From positions 496,001 to 560,000 of the forward strand of contig NZ_JAAMPJ010000003.1 of NCBI RefSeq assembly GCF_011067745.1: a stretch of 64,000 bases of DNA, given 5' to 3'. Each line of letters opens with the position of its first letter. The stretch's first letter is position 1. The notes under the pieces are model-generated. The model had not been told where the DNA came from, did not search any database, and saw only the letters and a program-made list of their open reading frames with translations. The position numbers were made by a program, and so were the translations under genes. The stretch is from Lentzea alba (GTDB taxonomy: Bacteria; Actinomycetota; Actinomycetes; Mycobacteriales; Pseudonocardiaceae). Shown here piece after piece: positions 33,480 through 41,833 of this stretch.

Positions 33480-34093
33480 TCGCCTTCGACCTGGTGGAGA
33501 TGGACCTGCTCGCGACGCACGCCGGGGTGCGCTGGCCGTTTCCGCTGCGGGTGCCGTCGTTCGGCACCCGAGCGAGCGAACGCGCCGATCTCCTCGCCGA
33601 GGCGGGCCACGGGTTGCAGGCGCGCGGACTGGCCGAAGCGCACGGGCCGACGGGTATGGCCGCTGTGCTCGTCACGGCGCTGTGCGAACACACGGCCGTG
33701 GTCGACCTCGTGGTGCCGGGGACGGGTGCCGTCGCGATGGTCTACGGCGACGACGCTGTGGTGTGCACGCAGTCGGAGAGCACGGTTCGCGTGCGGCTCG
33801 TCGAGGCGGCGACGCTGGGTGACGAGCTCGTGGCGTTGGTGCCCGAACTGCGGCCCGCGCAGCTCATGCCGATCACCCTGCCGCCCGGCGCGAAGGTCGA
33901 CCTCGAGGTCACCGGGCAGGGGCAGGCAGGCGTGATCCGCGGCGGGCAGCGGCAGGAAGTGTCCTGGTTGGACAGTGCGGACGGCCGGGTCAGGGTCGAC
34001 GTGGGCGTGGACGGCTGGGTCAGCGTCAATCCCATGCGGCACCACGACCTCGTCCGTGCGATTGGTGAGCTCGCCGCGGTCGCGCGAGCCTAG
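33476..34093 (+). CDS. EspG-family ESX secretion chaperone-like protein
   Basis: 205 residues. The N-terminal FDLVEMDLLATHAGVRWPFPL then RTRASERADLL-like sequence (seen as TRASERADLLAEA) and the alternating strand/helix C-terminal half ending in WVSVNPMRHHDLVRAIGEL match the EspG family. EspG proteins are cytosolic chaperones that bind the tip of PE/PPE-type substrates before export. Here the likely client is the PPE-like protein at 32161-33180. It is followed after 13 bases by the next gene's GTG with GGGGGAGAA. Confidence 0.8.
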   Translation: MIAFDLVEMDLLATHAGVRWPFPLRVPSFGTRASERADLLAEAGHGLQARGLAEAHGPTGMAAVLVTALCEHTAVVDLVVPGTGAVAMVYGDDAVVCTQSESTVRVRLVEAATLGDELVALVPELRPAQLMPITLPPGAKVDLEVTGQGQAGVIRGGQRQEVSWLDSADGRVRVDVGVDGWVSVNPMRHHDLVRAIGELAAVARA

Positions 34094-34106
34094 AAGAGGG
34101 GGAGAA

Positions 34107-34451
34107 GTGGATCCAGCACAGTGGCTGGCGGACTACCAGGAACGTCTGGAACGGGTGGCGTACAGCGCGCGCAGCGCCAGTGCGAGCCTGGCCGAGGTCG
34201 GGGCGAGCGCGACCTCGCCACGCGGAGAGGTCACCGTGACGGTGAACGCGGGCGGGGTGCTCGGCGACGTCGTGCTGACGCCCGCGGCGCGCAAGCTCGA
34301 CGTCGACACGCTCGCGATGCTGATCGTCAGCACCGCACGGGAGGCGCAACGGCTGGCCGGCGCGCGCATGACCGAGGTGATGACGGCCTACCTCGGTGAT
34401 GGCGACGCACTGAACCAGATCACGAATCACCTGCCGGAGGCCGTGCGATGA
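34107..34451 (+). CDS. YbaB/EbfC-family protein of the ESX cassette
   Basis: 114 residues from GTG preceded by AGGGGGAGAA. RGEVTVTVNAGGVLGDVVLTPAARKLDVDTL is the YbaB/EbfC core, flanked by long helices. YbaB proteins bind DNA as dimers. In actinobacterial ESX cassettes divergent copies recur next to WXG100 genes, where their role is not settled. The stop overlaps the next ATG by 4 bases. Confidence 0.82.
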   Translation: MDPAQWLADYQERLERVAYSARSASASLAEVGASATSPRGEVTVTVNAGGVLGDVVLTPAARKLDVDTLAMLIVSTAREAQRLAGARMTEVMTAYLGDGDALNQITNHLPEAVR

Positions 34452-34747
34452 GCTTCGCGGTTGATCACGAGCAGCTGCGCGGTCATGCCGCGACGCTCGC
34501 CGGGTACGCCGACCAGCTGTCCGCGACGGGAACGGCTCTGCCCGACCAGCTCGGCCAGGATTCGCTCGGCTCGTTCGCCCAGTTCCTCGCCGCCGGACTC
34601 AGCGGCGCGATGGGGGAGACGCTGGCAGCGTTCGCGCACGTGGCGTCCACAATGGACAAAGTGAGCGAGGGCATGCGGCAGACCGCCGACACCTACCAGC
34701 GCACCGACGACGACAGCGCCGCCAACCTCACCGGGGTCGCCCGATGA
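34448..34747 (+). CDS. EspC-like/WXG100-type secreted protein
   Basis: 99 residues. FAVDHEQLRGHAATLAGYADQL at the start and a second helix with VASTMDKVSEGMRQTADTYQRTDDD match the EspC (DUF2580) group of type VII secretion targets. The YxxxD/E-type export signal may be TYQRTDDD near the C terminus. It overlaps both neighbours by 4 bases. Confidence 0.82.
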   Translation: MSFAVDHEQLRGHAATLAGYADQLSATGTALPDQLGQDSLGSFAQFLAAGLSGAMGETLAAFAHVASTMDKVSEGMRQTADTYQRTDDDSAANLTGVAR

Positions 34748-35520
34748 CCGCCACTACAACGGACGCGGGCACGATCGCCGCGCTGCTCAACGAGCTCCGC
34801 ACCACCACCAACGCCATCACGGGCGACGAATGGCTGTCGTCCGACCTCGCCGCCACCCCGAAGGCCGACCTCCGCGAACTCGGTTCGAACGGCAAACCCT
34901 TGCAGGCCCTGGACAGTGCGGGCGTCGGGTTCCTCACCCCGATGATCTCGTTCCTGGAAGAGCCGCTGAACCAGCTGAAGGGCGACCCGGACGGCGTCGA
35001 GCGCGGCGTCGGCGAGTTCGACAAGGCGGGCAAGGCCGGCCAGGCGCTGGCGAAGGACTACCAGGACAAGGCAGGCAGCGAGACCAGCGGCTGGAGCGGC
35101 CAGAGCGCCACCGACTACGCCAAGACCGGCAAGGAACTCGTCGACGGCGTGCTGTCCGTCGCCGAGACCGCGCTGACCAACGCCAGCGCGCTGATCAAGG
35201 CGGGACAGGTGGTCGCCCAGGTCGTCGCGGAGGTCACCCGGCTGATCACCGAGGCGATCGGCAAGATCGTGCCGATCATGACCCAGGCGATCGCGGCGGC
35301 ACCGGCGACGTTCGGGCAGAGCATCGCCGTCGCGATCCCGCAGTGCGTGCAGATCGCCGTCGACTGCGGCGGGCAGATCGCGGCGAAGCTCGGCGAACTG
35401 CTGGCCAGCGGCGAGAACCTGATCAAGCTGGTCGAGGGCGCGCAGGCGGTGCTGAAGATCGTGAAGCAGGCCCTGTCGGTCATCGGAGACAAGAGCACCT
35501 CGACGGAGGCGACCACGTGA
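34744..35520 (+). CDS. Long WXG100-like protein with Ala-rich C-terminal helices
   Basis: 258 residues. GWSGQSATDYAKTGKEL near residues 116-132 is a WxG turn within a helical hairpin. Before it are about 100 residues of unrecognised sequence. After it come long amphipathic Ala/Ile-rich helices (IKAGQVVAQVVAEVTRLITEAIGKIV) and a short Cys-containing segment. It is probably an ESX substrate or a scaffold for one. A toxin domain is not recognisable. The stop overlaps the downstream GTG. Confidence 0.72.
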   Translation: MTATTTDAGTIAALLNELRTTTNAITGDEWLSSDLAATPKADLRELGSNGKPLQALDSAGVGFLTPMISFLEEPLNQLKGDPDGVERGVGEFDKAGKAGQALAKDYQDKAGSETSGWSGQSATDYAKTGKELVDGVLSVAETALTNASALIKAGQVVAQVVAEVTRLITEAIGKIVPIMTQAIAAAPATFGQSIAVAIPQCVQIAVDCGGQIAAKLGELLASGENLIKLVEGAQAVLKIVKQALSVIGDKSTSTEATT

Positions 35521-36569
35521 AGCGCATCGCAGCACTTGTCGCGGGCGTCGCGCTCGCCATCAGCGTCGCCCCGGCGAAGGCCGACGCCGCGGTCCAGACG
35601 GTGCTCGACCGGTACGCCGCACAGGCAGGACCGGGCGCTGCCGTGCACACCGCGCGGTACACGCTCTCCGCGGGCACTGGGAAGATCAACGAACAACGCG
35701 TGATCACCGCTGCCGACCACTTCCGGATCGGCAGCCAGACCAAGACGTTCACCGCCGCGGTGATCCTCCAGCTCGTCGACGAGCACCGCGTGGAGCTGGA
35801 CGTACCGATCTCCCGTTACCTGCCCGGTGTCGTGAACGGGAACTACAACGGTGACGTGATCACCGTTCGCCACCTGCTGCAGCACACCAGCGGCCTCGTC
35901 CGTGACGTCCGTGACGCACGAGCGAACCCGGACGGCACGTTCTCCCTCGCCGAACTGGTCCGCTCCGCGATGGACGAGCCCGCGCAGTCCGCACCTGGCG
36001 CCGCGCTGAACTACTCCAACGTCGGCTACCTGGTGCTGGGCCTGCTGATCGAGAAGATCACCGGCGAGCGGGCGGGTGACGTGATCACCGAGCGGATCAT
36101 CAGCCCGCTCGGCCTCACCGAGACCGACTTTCCCGCACCCGGAGACCGCGCGTTGAGGGCTCCGTTCCTCAACGGGTATATCGGTGGTCGCCTCGGCCCG
36201 TTCTTCTTCTGGACCGAGGCGACCACCGGTCAGGAACTGTCGTTCTGGAGCACCGCAGGCGCGATGTCGTCCACATTGGACGACATCCGGCGGTTCTACC
36301 AGGCGCTGATCCAGGGCCGGGTCGTCTCGCCCGCCGCGCTCGCGGAGATGCGCCGCACGGTCAGCTCCTACGGTCTCGCGCTCGCCGAGGTGCCGCTGAC
36401 GTGCGGGGGAGTGGCCTGGGGTCACAACGGTTCGTTGCCCACCGGCCATTTCTCGCTGACGCTGGCCACCGACGACGGGCGGTCCGTGTCGGTGGTGACC
36501 AACACGAACCAGCCGGGGTCGAACCCCTCCGCCATCGCGGTCGCGGACAAGGCCCTCTGCGCCACCTAG
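35517..36569 (+). CDS. Secreted serine hydrolase, beta-lactamase/D-Ala-D-Ala carboxypeptidase family
   Basis: 350 residues from GTG. A signal peptide (about 1-25, ending AKADAA) is followed by a class C-type fold: SxxK as SQTK in FRIGSQTKTFTAA, YxN as YSN in ALNYSNVGYL, and HxG as HNG in WGHNGSLPTG. It should act outside the membrane on peptidoglycan stem peptides or on a D-amino-acid ester or amide. It is the last gene of the ESX-type cassette, translationally coupled to it by a GTGA overlap. Cell-wall remodelling during secretion is an attractive inference. Confidence 0.88.
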   Translation: MKRIAALVAGVALAISVAPAKADAAVQTVLDRYAAQAGPGAAVHTARYTLSAGTGKINEQRVITAADHFRIGSQTKTFTAAVILQLVDEHRVELDVPISRYLPGVVNGNYNGDVITVRHLLQHTSGLVRDVRDARANPDGTFSLAELVRSAMDEPAQSAPGAALNYSNVGYLVLGLLIEKITGERAGDVITERIISPLGLTETDFPAPGDRALRAPFLNGYIGGRLGPFFFWTEATTGQELSFWSTAGAMSSTLDDIRRFYQALIQGRVVSPAALAEMRRTVSSYGLALAEVPLTCGGVAWGHNGSLPTGHFSLTLATDDGRSVSVVTNTNQPGSNPSAIAVADKALCAT

Positions 36570-36630
36570 AAGCCCATGCCGACCGCAGTCCCCTTCACCC
36601 ACAGAAACCCCACCCGCCTCACTTTTGGAT

Positions 36631-36647
36631 ACGCGGGGACCCCGCGT
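36631..36647. terminator. Bidirectional hairpin between the ESX cassette and sucD
   Basis: ACGCGGG-GAC-CCCGCGT, a perfect 7-bp stem 61 bases after the serine hydrolase stop and 127 bases past the convergent sucD stop. There is no T-tract. The rest of the 205-base gap (36570-36774) shows nothing recognisable. Confidence 0.45.
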
Positions 36648-36774
36648 ACTACTAGAACGGACAAAGGGCCCCCGCGTGGCCACCGGCCAGCAGGGTGGGG
36701 TTGCGGAGAGTGATAGGGGCGGGGTTGGGTCACTCGAACGATTTTGGGTGTCGGTATATGGGCTGGGCGGACGG

Positions 36775-37653
36775 CTAGGTGGTCAGGATGGAGCGGGCCA
36801 GGGCTGCGGTTTCGGACGGGGTTTTGCCGACCTTGATGCCGACCGCCTCCATGGCCTGCTTCTTGGCCTCCGCCGTGCCCGAGGACCCCGAGACGATGGC
36901 GCCCGCGTGGCCCATCGTCTTGCCCTCGGGCGCGGTGAAGCCGGCGACGTAGCCGACGACGGGCTTGGACACGTTGTCCCGCACGAACTCCGCCGCCCGC
37001 TCCTCCGCGTCACCGCCGATCTCACCGATCATCACGATCAGCTCGGTCTCCGGGTCGGCCTCGAACGCCGCGATCGCGTCGATGTGCGTGGTGCCGACGA
37101 TCGGGTCGCCGCCGATGCCGACGCACGTCGTGAAGCCGAAGTCCTTCAGCTCGTGCATCAGCTGGTAGGTCAGCGTGCCGGACTTCGACACCAGTCCGAT
37201 CGACCCCGGCTTGGTGATGTCGGCCGGGATGATGCCCGCGTTCGCCTTGCCGGGACTGATGATGCCGGGACAGTTCGGTCCGATGATCCGCGTCGGCGAA
37301 CCGGCCGCGTGTGCCCAGAACCGGGCGGTGTCGTGGACCGGGACTCCCTCGGTGATCACCACCGCCAGGCCGATGCCCGCGTCGATCGCCTCGATCACCG
37401 CGTCACCGGTGAAGGCGGGCGGCACGAAGAGCACCGACACGTTCGCGCCGGTTGCCTCCATCGCTTCGCTGACCGTGCCGAACACCGGCAGCGTCACGTC
37501 GTCGAAGTCCACGGACGTGCCGGCCTTGCGCGCGTTCACGCCGCCGACGACCTGCGTGCCGGCCGCGAGCATGCGGCGGGTGTGCTTGGCGCCCTCGGAC
37601 CCGGTCATGCCCTGCACGATCACGCGGCTGTGCTCGTCGAGGAAGATCGCCAT
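36775..37653 (-). CDS. sucD: Succinyl-CoA synthetase alpha-subunit homologue
   Basis: 292 residues. CoA-binding N terminus [37 protein letters not shown], and the phosphohistidine in [13 protein letters not shown]. It forms a ligase with the adjacent beta subunit that interconverts an acyl-CoA, ADP/GDP and phosphate with the acid, CoA and ATP/GTP. The pair is divergent from the oxc-frc operon and shares its operator. It may therefore handle oxalate, formate or succinate as CoA ester rather than being the TCA-cycle copy. That is inference. Confidence 0.9.
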   Translation of the reverse strand: MAIFLDEHSRVIVQGMTGSEGAKHTRRMLAAGTQVVGGVNARKAGTSVDFDDVTLPVFGTVSEAMEATGANVSVLFVPPAFTGDAVIEAIDAGIGLAVVITEGVPVHDTARFWAHAAGSPTRIIGPNCPGIISPGKANAGIIPADITKPGSIGLVSKSGTLTYQLMHELKDFGFTTCVGIGGDPIVGTTHIDAIAAFEADPETELIVMIGEIGGDAEERAAEFVRDNVSKPVVGYVAGFTAPEGKTMGHAGAIVSGSSGTAEAKKQAMEAVGIKVGKTPSETAALARSILTT

Positions 37654-38759
37654 CAGGACTCCTTACCGGCGCCGGCGAGCACGGCGGCACGGCCCGCCGC
37701 GTCGTCCATCGTGTGCGCCACGGTGATCAGCGGGTGTCGTGCTTCGTCGAGGATGCGATGGCCTGCTTCGGCGTTGTTGCCGTCCAGCCGCACGACCAGC
37801 GGCTTGTCCGCGCGGTCGCCCAGCAGCCCGAGTGCTTGCACGATTCCGTCGGCCACCGCGTCGCACGCGGTGATGCCGCCGAAGACGTTCACGAACACGC
37901 TGCGCACCGACGGGTCGGACAGGATGACGTCGAGACCGTCGGCCATCACCTGGGCCGAGGCACCGCCGCCGATGTCGAGGAAGTTCGCGGGCGCGGCACC
38001 GGCCAGCGCCACGACGTCCAATGTGGACATGACAAGACCCGCGCCGTTGCCGATGACACCGACCGTGCCGTCGAGCTTGACGTAGTTCAGGCCTTTCTCG
38101 GCGGCCCGCACTTCCAGCGGGTCACCCTGGGCGCTGTCTGACGAACGAGAGTGCCGGAAGGAAGCGTTGTCGTCCAGGGTCACTTTGCCGTCGAGCGCGA
38201 CGATCCGGCCGTCTTTGGTGCGCGCCAACGGGTTCACTTCGACGAGTGTCGCGTCCTCCGAAACGAAGACCTTCCACAAAGCGGAAGCGACGGCGTTCAC
38301 CTCGTAGGCGATCTCCGGTGAGAAGACCGCAGCTGCGTCGAAGGACGAAGCTGGCATTCGAGTGATGGAGTCCGCCATCTCCTCGATCTCCATGCCGCCG
38401 GTGGCCGACGCCATGCCGATGAACGTCCTGTTGGCACGATCGAGCAGGAACGACAGGTAGTACTCCTCGGCGATCTCGCTCGCCTCGGTGACCAGCACCT
38501 TGTGCACGGTGTGGCCCTTGATGTCCATTCCGAGGATGGTCGAGGCCGCAACCAAAGCTTCGTCGGGCGTCGAAGCGAGCTTGATGCCGCCGGCCTTGCC
38601 GCGCCCGCCGGTCTTCACCTGAGCCTTGACGACAACGGTGCCGCCGAGCTTCGCGGCGGCCTCGCGCGCGGATTCAGGAGTGTCCGCCACGAAACCACGC
38701 GGAACGGGCACCCCGTACCGCTCGAAGAGGTCCCGTGCCTCGTGTTCGAAAAGATCCAC
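37653..38759 (-). CDS. sucC: Succinyl-CoA synthetase beta-subunit homologue
   Basis: 368 residues, somewhat shorter than the usual 386-390. ATP-grasp N terminus [25 protein letters not shown]-site [20 protein letters not shown], metal-site region [20 protein letters not shown], and the C-terminal flavodoxin-like part with NFLDIGGGA and [10 protein letters not shown]. It touches sucD end to start and is the first gene after the shared divergent promoter. The substrate-specificity region cannot be interpreted by eye. Confidence 0.9.
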   Translation of the reverse strand: MDLFEHEARDLFERYGVPVPRGFVADTPESAREAAAKLGGTVVVKAQVKTGGRGKAGGIKLASTPDEALVAASTILGMDIKGHTVHKVLVTEASEIAEEYYLSFLLDRANRTFIGMASATGGMEIEEMADSITRMPASSFDAAAVFSPEIAYEVNAVASALWKVFVSEDATLVEVNPLARTKDGRIVALDGKVTLDDNASFRHSRSSDSAQGDPLEVRAAEKGLNYVKLDGTVGVIGNGAGLVMSTLDVVALAGAAPANFLDIGGGASAQVMADGLDVILSDPSVRSVFVNVFGGITACDAVADGIVQALGLLGDRADKPLVVRLDGNNAEAGHRILDEARHPLITVAHTMDDAAGRAAVLAGAGKES

Positions 38760-38836
38760 CGTCTACGTCCTCTCGCCGAAAACTTGCGGCCATCTATGGA
38801 CATCCGGTTGGTAGCGGAGTAACGATATGCCTACCT

Positions 38837-38851
38837 CATACGGTATGCAAT
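38837..38851. promoter_or_regulatory. Oxalate/formate regulon operator (sucCD / oxc)
   Basis: A perfect palindrome CATAC-G-GTATG followed by CAAT, between the divergent sucC and ThDP-enzyme genes. The preceding GCCTACCT is identical to that at the moeA/oxlT site. It ends 34 bases before the oxc ATG and 77 bases from the sucC ATG. Confidence 0.75.
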
Positions 38852-38885
38852 CTACAGTCGAAGCGCCAAGGGGAGCTGATCGCCG

Positions 38886-40571
38886 ATGACGAGTTCCGCG
38901 GAGCCGGAGTCGATTTCTGGAGGCCACCTGGTGGCCAAGGCGCTCAAAGCTGAGGGCGTCGACACCATCTTCACGCTGTGCGGCGGGCACATCATCGACA
39001 TCTACGACGGCTGCGTGGACGAGGGCATCGCCGTCGTCGACGTACGACACGAGCAGGTCGCGGCGCACGCGGCCGACGGCTACGCCCGCATCACCGGCAA
39101 GCCCGGTTGCGCCGTCGTCACGGCGGGGCCCGGCACCACCGACGCCGTCACGGGCGTCGCCAACGCGTTCCGCGCGGAGAGCCCGATGCTGCTGATCGGC
39201 GGCCAGGGTGCGTTGAGCCAGCACAAGATGGGCTCACTGCAGGACCTCCCGCACGTCGACATGATGACGCCGATCACCAAGTTCGCCGCGAACGTCCCGC
39301 ACACCGCCCGCATCGCGGACATGGTGTCGATGGCGTTCCGCGAGGCCAACGCCGGCGCGCCCGGCCCGTCGTTCCTGGAGATCCCGCGCGACGTCCTGGA
39401 CGCCAGGGTGCCGGTGAGCACCGCCCGAGTACCGCAGGCGGGCCACTACCGCGCGTCCACCCGCAGTGTCGGTGACCCGGCGGACATCGAGAAGCTCGCG
39501 GACCTGCTGGTGAACGCCCGAAAGCCCGCGATCCTGCTGGGCAGCCAGGTGTGGACGACGCGCGCCACCGACTCCGCGATCGAGCTCGTCCGCACCCTCA
39601 ACGTCCCCGCCTACATGAACGGCGCCGGCCGCGGCACCCTGCCTCCCGGCGACCCGCACCACTTCCAGCTGTCGCGCCGCTACGCCTTCGACAACGCCGA
39701 CGTGATCGTCATCGTCGGCACCCCGTTCGACTTCCGGATGGGCTACGGCCGAAGGCTTTCCGCGAACGCCACGGTCGTGCAGATCGACCTCGACTACCGC
39801 ACGGTCGGCAAGAACCGCGACGTCGACCTCGGCATCGTCGGTGACGCCGACCTGGTGCTGTCCAGCGTCACGCAGGCCGCGTCCGGTCGCGAGGACAACG
39901 GCGCGATGGGCCGCAAGGTGTGGCTGGAGGAACTGCAGGCGGTCGAGGAGAAGGCCCGGCAGAAGCGGCTGGAGCACCTGCGCTCCGACGACATGCCGAT
40001 CCACCCCTACCGGCTGGTGAGCGAGATCAACGACTTCCTCACCGAGGACTCCATCTACATCGGCGACGGCGGTGACGTCGTCACGTTCTCCGGCCAGGTC
40101 GTGCAACCCAAGTCGCCGGGCCACTGGATGGACCCCGGTCCGCTCGGGACACTCGGCGTCGGCATCCCGTTCGTGCTCGCCGCCAAACTGGCGAGGCCGG
40201 ACAAGGAAGTCGTGGCGCTGTTCGGTGACGGCGCGTTCAGCCTCACCGGCTGGGACTTCGAGACGCTCGTCCGCTACAACCTGCCGTTCGTCGGCATCGT
40301 CGGCAACAACTCGTCGATGAACCAGATCCGCTATGGCCAGGCGGCCAAGTACGGGCTGGAACGCGAGCGAGTCGGCAACACGCTCGGCGACGTGAAGTAC
40401 GACCAGTTCGCCAAGATGCTCGGCGGTTACGGCGAGGAAGTCCGCGATCCCAAGGACATCGGCCCGGCGCTGCAGCGCGCCCGCGAGTCGGGCAAGCCCT
40501 CGTTGATCAACGTGTGGATCGACCCCGACGTGTACGCGCCCGGAACCATGAACCAGACGATGTACAAGTAG
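38886..40571 (+). CDS. ThDP-dependent enzyme, probable oxalyl-CoA decarboxylase
   Basis: 561 residues with the full three-domain layout of the acetolactate-synthase superfamily. The activating Glu is Glu56 in VRHEQVAAHAADGYAR. The ThDP-Mg motif is GDGAFSLTGWDFETLVRYNLP ending in VGNN. The N terminus TLCGGHIIDIYDG differs from that of characterised oxalyl-CoA decarboxylases. The role is therefore inferred from position: it lies 10 bases before a clear formyl-CoA transferase gene and behind the regulon operator. It would convert oxalyl-CoA to formyl-CoA and CO2. A 2-hydroxyacyl-CoA lyase or glyoxylate carboligase activity is the alternative. Confidence 0.75.
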   Translation: MTSSAEPESISGGHLVAKALKAEGVDTIFTLCGGHIIDIYDGCVDEGIAVVDVRHEQVAAHAADGYARITGKPGCAVVTAGPGTTDAVTGVANAFRAESPMLLIGGQGALSQHKMGSLQDLPHVDMMTPITKFAANVPHTARIADMVSMAFREANAGAPGPSFLEIPRDVLDARVPVSTARVPQAGHYRASTRSVGDPADIEKLADLLVNARKPAILLGSQVWTTRATDSAIELVRTLNVPAYMNGAGRGTLPPGDPHHFQLSRRYAFDNADVIVIVGTPFDFRMGYGRRLSANATVVQIDLDYRTVGKNRDVDLGIVGDADLVLSSVTQAASGREDNGAMGRKVWLEELQAVEEKARQKRLEHLRSDDMPIHPYRLVSEINDFLTEDSIYIGDGGDVVTFSGQVVQPKSPGHWMDPGPLGTLGVGIPFVLAAKLARPDKEVVALFGDGAFSLTGWDFETLVRYNLPFVGIVGNNSSMNQIRYGQAAKYGLERERVGNTLGDVKYDQFAKMLGGYGEEVRDPKDIGPALQRARESGKPSLINVWIDPDVYAPGTMNQTMYK

Positions 40572-40581
40572 GTGAGCTGAC

Positions 40582-41811
40582 ATGGCCAAAGCCCTGGAGG
40601 GCGTCAAAGTCCTCGACATGACGCACGTGCAGTCCGGACCGTCGTCGACCCAGCTGCTCGCCTGGCTGGGTGCGGACGTCATCAAGCTGGAGACGCCCGG
40701 ACGCGGTGACATCACCCGCGGTCAGCTGCGTGATCTGCCCGAAGTGGACAGTCTCTACTTCACGATGCTCAACTGCAACAAGCGGAGCATCACGCTCAAC
40801 ATGAAGGCCCCGGAAGGCAAAGAGGTCTTCGAGAAGCTCATCGGTGACGTCGACATCCTCGTCGAGAACTTCGGCCCCGGTGTCGTCGAACGGTTCGGCT
40901 ACCCGTGGGAGAGGTTGCAGGAGCTCAACGACAGGCTCATCTACGCGTCGATCAAGGGCTTCGGGCCCGGCCGTTACGCCGACTTCAAGGCGTACGAGGT
41001 GATCGCGCAGGCGATGGGCGGCTCGATGAGCACCACCGGGTTCGAGGAAGGTCCGCCGCTCGCCACCGGCGCGCAGATCGGCGACTCCGGTACCGGAATC
41101 CACCTGGTGGCCGCGATCCTGGCTGCGCTGTACCAACGGACCAACACCGGGCGCGGGCAGCGCGTCCAGGTCGCGATGCAGGACGCGGTGCTCAACCTGT
41201 GCCGGGTGAAGCTGCGCGATCAGCAGCGCCTCGCCCACGGGCCGCTGGGGGAGTACCCGAACGAGCAGTTCGGCGACGAGGTGCCCCGCTCCGGCAACGC
41301 ATCCGGTGGTGGCCAGCCCGGCTGGGCGGTGCGCTGTGCCCCCGGCGGCCCCAACGACTACATCTACGTGATCATCCAGCCGCCCGGCTGGAAGCCGCTG
41401 ACCGAGCTGATCGGCAGGCCCGAGCTCGCCGAGGACCCGGCGTGGGCCACGCCCGAGGTCCGGTTGTCCAAGCTGGACAAGGCGTTCGCGTTGATCGAGG
41501 AGTGGACGGAGAAGCACACCAAGTGGGAGGTGATGGACAAGCTCAACGCCCACAACATCCCGTGCGGACCCATTCTGTCCACAAAGGAGATCATCGAGGA
41601 CGAGACCCTGGCCGAGCTGGGCACCGTAGTCGAGGTCGACCACCCGGAGCGCGGCACGTTCAAGACGGTCGGCAACCCGCTCAAGCTCTCCGACTCGGTC
41701 GTCGAGGTGCAGCGCCCGCCGCTGCTCGGTGAGCACAACGACGAAGTCCTCGGCGCGCTGGGCTACAGCACCGAACGGCTGGCCGAACTCCGCACCGCCG
41801 GCGTCATCTGA
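40582..41811 (+). CDS. frc: Formyl-CoA:oxalate CoA-transferase
   Basis: 409 residues, class III CoA-transferase. Long stretches follow Oxalobacter Frc closely: [54 protein letters not shown] and [16 protein letters not shown]. It moves CoA from formyl-CoA to oxalate, giving oxalyl-CoA and formate. The catalytic Asp of the family lies in the VAMQDAVLN block. It sits between the ThDP enzyme and the ADP-forming ligase in one operon. Confidence 0.95.
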   Translation: MAKALEGVKVLDMTHVQSGPSSTQLLAWLGADVIKLETPGRGDITRGQLRDLPEVDSLYFTMLNCNKRSITLNMKAPEGKEVFEKLIGDVDILVENFGPGVVERFGYPWERLQELNDRLIYASIKGFGPGRYADFKAYEVIAQAMGGSMSTTGFEEGPPLATGAQIGDSGTGIHLVAAILAALYQRTNTGRGQRVQVAMQDAVLNLCRVKLRDQQRLAHGPLGEYPNEQFGDEVPRSGNASGGGQPGWAVRCAPGGPNDYIYVIIQPPGWKPLTELIGRPELAEDPAWATPEVRLSKLDKAFALIEEWTEKHTKWEVMDKLNAHNIPCGPILSTKEIIEDETLAELGTVVEVDHPERGTFKTVGNPLKLSDSVVEVQRPPLLGEHNDEVLGALGYSTERLAELRTAGVI

Positions 41812-41833
41812 ACCCTTAGGGAGACGAAATCTC

